A DNA stretch of 8,204 bases, from positions 1-8,204 of the forward strand of contig JANYDR010000572.1 in assembly GCA_025363495.1 (NCBI GenBank), written 5' to 3'. Position numbers and translations under genes: made by a program. This DNA comes from Cyclobacteriaceae bacterium (GTDB taxonomy: Bacteria > Bacteroidota > Bacteroidia > Cytophagales > Cyclobacteriaceae). Every line of letters begins with the position of its first letter. Position 1 is the first letter of the stretch. Positions 1 to 5,424 of this stretch are shown one piece after another. The notes below the pieces were generated by a model that made no database searches, was not told the DNA's origin, and worked only from the letters and a program-made list of their open reading frames with translations.

Positions 1-2
1 AA

Positions 3-587
3 GCAGGAAAAGGCCAGCGCCACTTATTGTCATTACTCCGCGGCCATCGCATGAAACGCATTTTGAAGAGAATGCTCGATCAGAATGAATTTCTATCCGA
101 TTACGGAATTCGTGCGCTTTCAAAAGAATATGAGGCAAACCCGTTTAAATTCTATGCGAATGGGCATGAGTTCAGTGTGAAATATACTCCAGGCGAAGGT
201 GATACTTCCTTATTTGGGGGGAACTCCAACTGGCGCGGTCCCATCTGGTTCCCGGTCAATTATCTGCTTATCGAATCATTGCAACGGTTCCATCATTATT
301 ATGGGGATGATTTTAAGATTGAATATCCAACAGGCTCAGGACAAAAGAGAACCCTGAAAGAAATTGCCGCCGATATATCCAACCGTATGGTGAATATTTT
401 CAGGAAGGATAAAGAAGGAAGGCGTCCGGTGTTTGGCCATTACGAAAAGCTCCAGAAAGATCCGAATTTTAGTAATTACATTCTCTTCAACGAATATTTT
501 CATGGAGATAATGGAAGAGGCATCGGAGCAACGCATCAGACAGGGTGGACAGGGCTGGTGGCGAAGTTGATTCAACCTAAAAAGTAA
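3..587 (+). CDS. GH63/MGH1-like glycoside hydrolase, C-terminal part (5'-truncated)
   Basis: This is the last 194 residues of a larger enzyme; the reading frame is open to the left edge, so the real start lies outside the window. Family members are usually around 850-900 residues and are often annotated simply as glucosidase. The visible part carries conserved C-terminal blocks: LLRGHRMKR, EFLSDYGIRALS, GGNSNWRGPIWFPVNYLL, RRPVFG and GATHQTGWTGLVAKL. These belong to the (alpha/alpha)6-barrel of the GH63/mannosylglycerate-hydrolase-like superfamily. The Glu in FNEYFHGD (codon 492-494) sits where GH63 enzymes place their catalytic base, in the segment just before the GWTG motif. The partner catalytic acid would be upstream of the window. 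The substrate cannot be told from this fragment; alpha-glucosides or glucosyl/mannosyl-glycerate are the usual candidates. No signal sequence can be judged. A debranching enzyme follows 108 bases downstream on the same strand, suggesting shared alpha-glucan metabolism. Family assignment is firm, exact activity is not. Confidence 0.88.
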   Translation, partial: AGKGQRHLLSLLRGHRMKRILKRMLDQNEFLSDYGIRALSKEYEANPFKFYANGHEFSVKYTPGEGDTSLFGGNSNWRGPIWFPVNYLLIESLQRFHHYYGDDFKIEYPTGSGQKRTLKEIAADISNRMVNIFRKDKEGRRPVFGHYEKLQKDPNFSNYILFNEYFHGDNGRGIGATHQTGWTGLVAKLIQPKK

Positions 588-601
588 TTTACAGTTGGAA
601 A

Positions 602-670
602 CAAATTGACAGTTGACAAAAAATCAGTTGACAACACGTTGTCAATTGTTAGCTTGTCACTGTCAATTTG
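602..670. repeat. Nested TTGACA palindrome between two hydrolase genes
   Basis: The gap between the two plus-strand hydrolase genes is filled by a long imperfect palindrome. The outer arms are 602-619 and 654-670 (CAAATTGACAGTTGACAA against TTGTCACTGTCAATTTG), complementary apart from one bulged base. Inside them lies TTGACAAC-AC-GTTGTCAA (628-645), extendable to 625-648 with one G-T wobble. Direct TTGACA occurs at 606, 613 and 628. The inverted form TGTCAA occurs at 640 and 661, with a TGTCAC variant at 655. As RNA this would be one long hairpin with an internal loop, but no U-run follows, so it is not a classic intrinsic terminator. Similar TTGACA/TGTCAA-rich intergenic repeats are, from memory, common in Bacteroidota genomes. 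A dispersed repeat or an mRNA-processing/attenuation hairpin is most likely. Confidence 0.75.
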
Positions 671-695
671 AACACATCAGGTTAATCAAGATCAA

Positions 696-2633
696 ATGAT
701 TCCTAAAAATCTAAACGATTTCAGTACATCGAGCACTCTTGAGTGGCTTGAAACAAACGGGCTCGGTGGTTATGCAAGTGGAACTGTTTCTGGCGCATGC
801 ACAAGAAGATATCATGGCTTGCTCGTCGCTTCTATGCATCCACCTGTTGAGAGAATGGTTTTGGTTTCAAAATTAGACGAGACGATCATCGTTGGAGATT
901 CACGCTTCGAACTGAGCGCCAATCAATATCCCGATACAGTTCACCCACAAGGATACCAATATCTTACAAATTTTGAGAGAGCCCTATTTCCGGAATTTAC
1001 TTACAAAGCCAGAGATGTTGAAATAAAGAAAACTATTGCAGGAATTCATGGGGAGAATACGACAATCATTCTTTACGAAGTAATCAACGCAAAAGAAGAA
1101 TTCGCCCTGGAGTTGCTTCCTCTTTACGCCTGTCGCGATTTTCATAGTACTTCTCACGCTAATGATTCGATCAGTCCGCTATACCTTTTTAATGAAGGAC
1201 TCTTTCAAACAAAAAACTACCAGGCATGTCCCGAAATATTCATATCTGTCCCCGGCTCAATATTTACCGAAAGTAAAAACTGGTATTACAATTTTCAATA
1301 TGCCATTGAGCAGTATCGCGGACTTGAGCACCTAGAAGACCTCTACACGCATGGCAAGTTTACAGTATCATTAATAAAAGGAAGTAAACTTGGAATCATA
1401 CTATCCACAGAAAATCCAACTGGAAAAAATGCATTCAAGCTTGTGGAGCAGGAGAGGAACAGAAGAGAAAAAGTCGTGGCACCATTTTCAAACAATGAAA
1501 ATCTGAGACGACTTGCATTGGCAGCAGATCAGTTTATTGTGCAGCGCGGAGACTTAAAAACTGTCATTGCAGGTTATCATTGGTTTTCGGATTGGGGTCG
1601 CGATACAATGATCTCACTGCCGGGATTATGCCTGACGACGGGTCGTTATGATGATGCTAAGAATATTTTATTGGCTTTTAGTAATAGCGTGAGCGAAGGA
1701 ATGCTTCCAAATCGCTTTTCGGATTATGGTGAAGCCCCTGAATACAATACCATTGACGCGACTTTATGGTTTTTCCATTCTATTCAACAATACTACCAGC
1801 ATACAAAGGACCTGGAATTTATAAAATCGATCACGCCAATCCTGAAAGACATAATTGGATGGCACTATAAAGGAACACGCTACAATATTCATGTCGATCC
1901 GGCGGATGAATTGCTTTATGGCGGTCAGGATGGAGTACAACTTACCTGGATGGATGCCAAAGTTGGCAATTGGGTTGTGACTCAGCGAAAAGGAAAACCC
2001 GTGGAGACCAATGCACTTTGGTATAACGCCTTATGCACAATGAAATATTTGTTGGAGGAAACCGGCATAACCACCGACTCGGGGGATTATCAGGCTAAAG
2101 CCGGGCGCGTGCTGGAGAGTTTCAACAAAAAATTCTGGAACGAAAAATCAGGATACCTTTATGACTACATCGATGGTGATTATAAAGATGAATCCATTCG
2201 CCCTAATCAGATCTATGCCATAAGTCTTCCTTTCCCTTTATTGGCAAAAGATCGAGCAAAAAAGGTCCTTGATGTTGTGGCCAAACATTTATTCACGCCC
2301 AAAGGCTTGCGAAGTCTTAATCCCGAACATCCGGATTACAAGCCTGTCTATGGAGGCGACCCATGGCATCGGGACGGTGCTTATCATCAGGGTACCGTTT
2401 GGAGTTTCTTGATGGGACCTTATATCGATGCGCTTCTTCAGGTAAAAGGAAATTCTGGAAAAGAAGAAGCCACTAAAATTCTCAATACATTTATTACTCA
2501 CCTCGACGAAGCATGTGTTGGCAGTGTGTCAGAAATTTTTGATGCACAGGCACCTCATACGCCGCGTGGATGTGTGGCGCAGGCGTGGGGAGTGGCGGAG
2601 GTGTTGAGAGTGAGGGCAGCAATCTCTACTTAA
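696..2633 (+). CDS. Glycogen debranching enzyme, archaeal/bacterial type (amylo-alpha-1,6-glucosidase)
   Basis: A complete 645-residue protein, the usual length for this family. The N-terminal beta-rich domain (about residues 10-240) opens with the diagnostic WLETNGLGGYASGT and RRYHGLLVAS blocks. The C-terminal (alpha/alpha)6 amylo-alpha-1,6-glucosidase domain (about 265-640) has YHWFSDWGRDTMISLPGL (294-311), GMLPNRFSDYG, NTIDATLWF, LTWMDAK (416-422), PVETNALWYNAL, PWHRDGAYHQGTVW (556-569), SEIFD (612-616) and PRGCVAQAW. The acidic residues of WGRD and of SEIFD are probable catalytic acid/base candidates by analogy with GH15-like folds. It should hydrolyse alpha-1,6 branch linkages in glycogen or limit dextrins. 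No signal peptide is visible, so it is probably cytoplasmic. ATG 696 is the first ATG after an in-frame stop at 669-671, and no Shine-Dalgarno precedes it, as is normal in Bacteroidota. A same-strand glucosidase-like gene lies upstream, and the 3' end overlaps the convergent DinB-like gene by 8 bases. Confidence 0.95.
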   Translation: MIPKNLNDFSTSSTLEWLETNGLGGYASGTVSGACTRRYHGLLVASMHPPVERMVLVSKLDETIIVGDSRFELSANQYPDTVHPQGYQYLTNFERALFPEFTYKARDVEIKKTIAGIHGENTTIILYEVINAKEEFALELLPLYACRDFHSTSHANDSISPLYLFNEGLFQTKNYQACPEIFISVPGSIFTESKNWYYNFQYAIEQYRGLEHLEDLYTHGKFTVSLIKGSKLGIILSTENPTGKNAFKLVEQERNRREKVVAPFSNNENLRRLALAADQFIVQRGDLKTVIAGYHWFSDWGRDTMISLPGLCLTTGRYDDAKNILLAFSNSVSEGMLPNRFSDYGEAPEYNTIDATLWFFHSIQQYYQHTKDLEFIKSITPILKDIIGWHYKGTRYNIHVDPADELLYGGQDGVQLTWMDAKVGNWVVTQRKGKPVETNALWYNALCTMKYLLEETGITTDSGDYQAKAGRVLESFNKKFWNEKSGYLYDYIDGDYKDESIRPNQIYAISLPFPLLAKDRAKKVLDVVAKHLFTPKGLRSLNPEHPDYKPVYGGDPWHRDGAYHQGTVWSFLMGPYIDALLQVKGNSGKEEATKILNTFITHLDEACVGSVSEIFDAQAPHTPRGCVAQAWGVAEVLRVRAAIST

Positions 2634-3156
2634 CCCCCTTCTCCGGGTCCCATGACTTCTGAAGTTTCCTCACAAAAATAATCTGCCCGGTATGATAGGC
2701 ATTGTGTGTGCTGATGTTGGAAACATTTTCAGCCATTGATTTAAGTTTAGTTTCGTCAGCTGATTCGACTATTTTTTCAATGTCAGTTAGCACCTGATCC
2801 AGCTTTGCTACTGTCTGCGTCCATGTGTTCTTATCAAACGCCGTGAAAGTCTCTTCATTATTTCCGCTGAAGTTCGTCTCCTTGTTGCCTTTGAAAACTT
2901 CTAACTGCCGCTGATTCCAGAAAAGCAAGTGAAAAGCGAGTTGTCCGACCGAGTGATTTCCACTGTTGTCTTTCCACATGGCCTGTTCTGCAGTAACGCC
3001 TTCGAGAGCAATGTTAACAGGCACGAACCAATTCTTTTTGTTGTGAGTAGTTTTGAGTTGTTCGAGAAGAACAGATTTGAGTGTCTGAGCATATAGTACC
3101 TGGCTAGCTCCAATGAATATCGTCAGGAATGAAATGATTGTAAGAATTTTTTTCAT
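2626..3156 (-). CDS. Exported DinB/YfiT-fold putative metal-dependent protein
   Basis: A 176-residue protein with a clear signal peptide: MKK, a hydrophobic stretch (about 4-19) and a probable signal peptidase I site after LYA at residue 23. The mature part reads as a DinB-type four-helix bundle. His76 in SVGQLAFHLLFW and the C-terminal HNAYHTGQI (His151 and His155, spacing HxxxH) match the three-histidine metal site of the family. Cytoplasmic relatives include thiol S-transferases such as bacillithiol transferases and damage-inducible proteins, but most DinB-family members have no known reaction, and none can be assigned here. The leader indicates a periplasmic or exported location, less usual for the family. 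The stop codon overlaps the end of the convergent debranching-enzyme gene by 8 bases. The 156-base gap from the upstream minus-strand LTA-synthase-like gene leaves room for its own promoter, but I found no convincing one. The fold call is good; the function is unknown. Confidence 0.85.
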   Translation of the reverse strand: MKKILTIISFLTIFIGASQVLYAQTLKSVLLEQLKTTHNKKNWFVPVNIALEGVTAEQAMWKDNSGNHSVGQLAFHLLFWNQRQLEVFKGNKETNFSGNNEETFTAFDKNTWTQTVAKLDQVLTDIEKIVESADETKLKSMAENVSNISTHNAYHTGQIIFVRKLQKSWDPEKGVK

Positions 3157-3288
3157 GAGTTTTAGAATTAGAATAACGAAGATACTACTTGAGAATGGTT
3201 TGGTAATCGCTCATTCTTCGGTATACGAAAGCAGTATTAAATCCCATGGTCCCTTCAAATTTTGCTGAAATGGCTGATTTGTGGCCAA

Positions 3289-3305
3289 TTATTTAGCCTA
3301 AATAA
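3289..3305. repeat. 17-base AT-rich palindrome after the LTA-synthase-like gene
   Basis: TTATTTAG-C-CTAAATAA is a perfect 8-bp inverted repeat around one central base. It starts 8 bases past the stop codon of the LTA-synthase-like gene on the minus strand. It is too AT-rich and tight-looped to be a strong terminator stem and has no U-run. A protein-binding site ahead of the DinB-like gene or chance in AT-rich sequence are both possible. Confidence 0.4.
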
Positions 3306-3312
3306 AATAGGA

Positions 3313-5226
3313 TTAATGATTCCTCACCCCCATTTCATTGTGAATAAGTGCCGAATAATAGCGTTGTAAAAATGCTTTATAGTAAGGGATAGCTTTGGCA
3401 CTTAAGGTATCTTCCGCCTTTCCGTAAAGATTATTCTGGCAGAGGCTATCTATCCTCAGGTCGTATATGTCTGAGACCTTTTGAAGGTTCGCCCTTCCAA
3501 GACAATCGTTCATAATCCATTTTGAGTAGCCATTCAGGTGATTCACTACGATCCTATTTGAAGTCTCTTTGAAGATACTATTCCCAAAAGAAAAAAAAGA
3601 CTTCTCATAACCTAAATAATCCATAACAGAAGGAAGAATATCTATTTGCTGAGCAATTTCTTTAGTGCTGCCAAAAAGCTTATCATCTCCCGGAGCAAAG
3701 AAGATTATTGGTATTTTATAAAAGCCATAATTACCGTGATCTGATTCTACTTCAGTCATCAAAGCGCAATGGTCTGCCGTTATCACGAACAAGGTATTTG
3801 AATACCAGGGCTGTCTTGAAGCTGTCTCAAAGAATTTCTTTAAAGCCATATCAGTATAGGCAATACATTGCTGAACTGGCAGTGGACCTTTCGGCAGAAT
3901 ATTTTTATACTGATCAGGAACTCTGAAAGGATCGTGAGAGGTAAGTGTTAGCACAGACGAAAAGAATGGCTGTTTCATTTCACTCATGCTTTTAGCAAAG
4001 TATTGAAGATATGGCTCGTCCCAGATGCCCCAATTACCATCATAGTCTTTTTCGTTATCATATTCTGTGCGTCCGTAATAATGATCATATCCGGCGTTGG
4101 AAGAAAATAAATCAAAACTCATTGTACCATTGGTTCCTCCATGGTAAAAGGCGGATTCGTACCCTTTCTCTTTTAGCAGGTTCGGCATTGTCGTTATTCT
4201 ATCCGTTCCATACATGGATGTTGTTATTGGCTCATCCATCAATGAGGGGATTCCTGCTATCACTGCCGGTACGCCTTCGGCGGAATGAAGAGCATTTGCA
4301 TAACCTTGCCGGCAAACAAAAGATTTGGTCATCAGACTATCTAAAAAAGGTGTAAAACTAGTACGGTTACCAAGTCCGGTAAAATGCTTCGAAAAGCTTT
4401 CAAGCATTATAACAACCACATTTTTTGGAGTGAAAGTCTTACCGCCATACTGTTTTACCGGGTTGTTATACGAGTCTAACTCCTTCTCAGAATAATAATG
4501 AAGCTCTTCAAGCTCCTTGTTGGAAAGCGAATGAATAATGGTGAAGGGAGTGTTTAACACCAATGGTGCAAAACCACTTTCTGTAACCAGACCAGCGTGA
4601 CTGCTACTCAAAGGTGTTGGCTGAAATCCACCGCGGATACCTACAACGCACAAGCCTGCTACAAGAGTTAAAAGCATGATTCTTCTTACAAGGCCATAGC
4701 CGAAAGAAGAATTGTTAGTTGCCAGAGGCGTTTGCTGAACAATCCTTGAATTTATTTTAACCAGGCAAATAACAAATATCAAAAAGCTAATCGACACATA
4801 CCAATATTCAACTATGAACCTAGGCAGCATCAAAAGAAAGTCACCTTTCCTGTTGATCATATCCAGCACATCGGCCGTAGCACGTTTCAGAGTGAACGAG
4901 TAATAGGCCCAATCACTTAATTCAAAAGCGAAAGCAATACTATTGATAGTTATAAAAAGTATTTGAAGAAATCTATTCCAGCGAAGAGAGGGATTGATTG
5001 GGTAGGGGGAAAATAAAAGAATTATATACGGAGCATTGATTAATAGGATTGTCGAAATATCAAACCTGAGCGCATAAAATGAAATACTTATAAATTCAAC
5101 CACTCGTAATTCCGCAAAATGATCGAGATTGAATAACAAAAAGCAGCATCTGCATATAGAATAGCACCCCAGCAATAACAATACTTGTAATAAGAATCTT
5201 CTGATGGTGGGTGATAATTCGCGCAT
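3313..5226 (-). CDS. LTA synthase family protein (membrane-anchored sulfatase-fold phosphotransferase)
   Basis: With the ATG at 5224-5226 the protein has 637 residues, normal for the family. About five membrane helices (near residues 11-33, 48-73, 85-104, 140-157, 181-199) precede a periplasmic alkaline-phosphatase/sulfatase-type domain (about 268-550). Likely metal-site residues are Glu276 in VVVIMLESFS, Ser315 in HSAEGVPAVIAGIPSL as the nucleophile, and Asp485-His486 in ITADHCALM. His431 (TLTSHDPF) and His497 (DHGNYGFYKIP) also fit the fold. Spacing matches the Glu255/Thr300/Asp475/His476 layout of Staphylococcus aureus LtaS, with Ser replacing Thr. Homologues move phosphoglycerol or phosphoethanolamine groups onto envelope glycolipids or glycans. 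Gram-negative Bacteroidota lack lipoteichoic acid, so the acceptor is unknown. The frame stays open to a GTG at 5305-5307, adding 27 residues, but that GTG lies inside a dispersed repeat and the added residues are not membrane-like, so I prefer the ATG. The permease gene lies upstream on the same strand, 198 bases away. Confidence 0.9.
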   Translation of the reverse strand: MRELSPTIRRFLLQVLLLLGCYSICRCCFLLFNLDHFAELRVVEFISISFYALRFDISTILLINAPYIILLFSPYPINPSLRWNRFLQILFITINSIAFAFELSDWAYYSFTLKRATADVLDMINRKGDFLLMLPRFIVEYWYVSISFLIFVICLVKINSRIVQQTPLATNNSSFGYGLVRRIMLLTLVAGLCVVGIRGGFQPTPLSSSHAGLVTESGFAPLVLNTPFTIIHSLSNKELEELHYYSEKELDSYNNPVKQYGGKTFTPKNVVVIMLESFSKHFTGLGNRTSFTPFLDSLMTKSFVCRQGYANALHSAEGVPAVIAGIPSLMDEPITTSMYGTDRITTMPNLLKEKGYESAFYHGGTNGTMSFDLFSSNAGYDHYYGRTEYDNEKDYDGNWGIWDEPYLQYFAKSMSEMKQPFFSSVLTLTSHDPFRVPDQYKNILPKGPLPVQQCIAYTDMALKKFFETASRQPWYSNTLFVITADHCALMTEVESDHGNYGFYKIPIIFFAPGDDKLFGSTKEIAQQIDILPSVMDYLGYEKSFFSFGNSIFKETSNRIVVNHLNGYSKWIMNDCLGRANLQKVSDIYDLRIDSLCQNNLYGKAEDTLSAKAIPYYKAFLQRYYSALIHNEMGVRNH

Positions 5227-5301
5227 TAAAGCCTGGTAGATGTGCGAATTAACTAATTGTAAGGGAATATTGAAATGATTATTTATAGCCACAATGATTT
5301 C

Positions 5302-5337
5302 AACCACGAAGTCACTAAGACACTAAGAAGGCACAAA
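5302..5337. repeat. CACTAAGA-type dispersed repeat
   Basis: On the plus strand this reads AACCACGAAGTCACTAAGA, then CACTAAGA again and AGGCACAAA: a short-period series of CAC(G/T)AAG-like units. I recognise it as a version of the AACCACGAAGGCACTAAGACACTAAG-type sequence that recurs in intergenic DNA of many unrelated bacteria. That recognition is from memory, while the internal repetition is visible directly. It lies 76 bases upstream of the preferred start of the LTA-synthase-like gene and covers the alternative GTG start. Confidence 0.6.
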
Positions 5338-5375
5338 TAAATATAGGGTCTTCTCGAATGACCACTAAACAGTCT

Positions 5376-5403
5376 TTAAATCAATCACTTAAGATTGATT
5401 TAA
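5376..5403. repeat. 11-bp perfect inverted repeat downstream of the permease gene
   Basis: TTAAATCAATC (5376-5386) and GATTGATTTAA (5393-5403) are exact reverse complements around a 6-base ACTTAA spacer. The element begins 22 bases past the permease stop codon on the minus strand. It could end or stabilise that transcript, but the stem has only three G-C pairs and no U-run follows on either strand. A regulator-binding palindrome ahead of the LTA-synthase-like gene is the alternative. Confidence 0.5.
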
Positions 5404-5424
5404 CTCGTTGATAATTTGAATTTG

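Noticed and set aside
27..587. TTG at 27 as a real start of the first gene
   Set aside because: The frame is open to the left edge and residues before it (GKGQRHL) continue the family motif, so the gene is simply cut by the window.
602..670. TTGACA-rich gap as a CRISPR array or tandem sigma-70 -35 boxes
   Set aside because: Units are too short and unevenly spaced with inverted copies, and Bacteroidota primary promoters do not use TTGACA as the -35 element.
3177..3184. Minus-strand TATCTTCG as a -7 box for the DinB-like gene
   Set aside because: One mismatch to TAnnTTTG and no TTG/TTTG at the right distance upstream.
5227..5307. 27-residue N-terminal extension of the LTA-synthase-like protein from a GTG
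   Set aside because: The GTG lies within a dispersed repeat, the extra residues look neither like a signal peptide nor a membrane helix, and the ATG at 5224-5226 sits well ahead of the first helix.
5340..5375. Minus-strand TTTA-N20-TATATTTA as a promoter for the LTA-synthase-like gene
   Set aside because: Both boxes lack the G of the TTTG and TAnnTTTG consensus, and such matches are expected by chance in AT-rich DNA.
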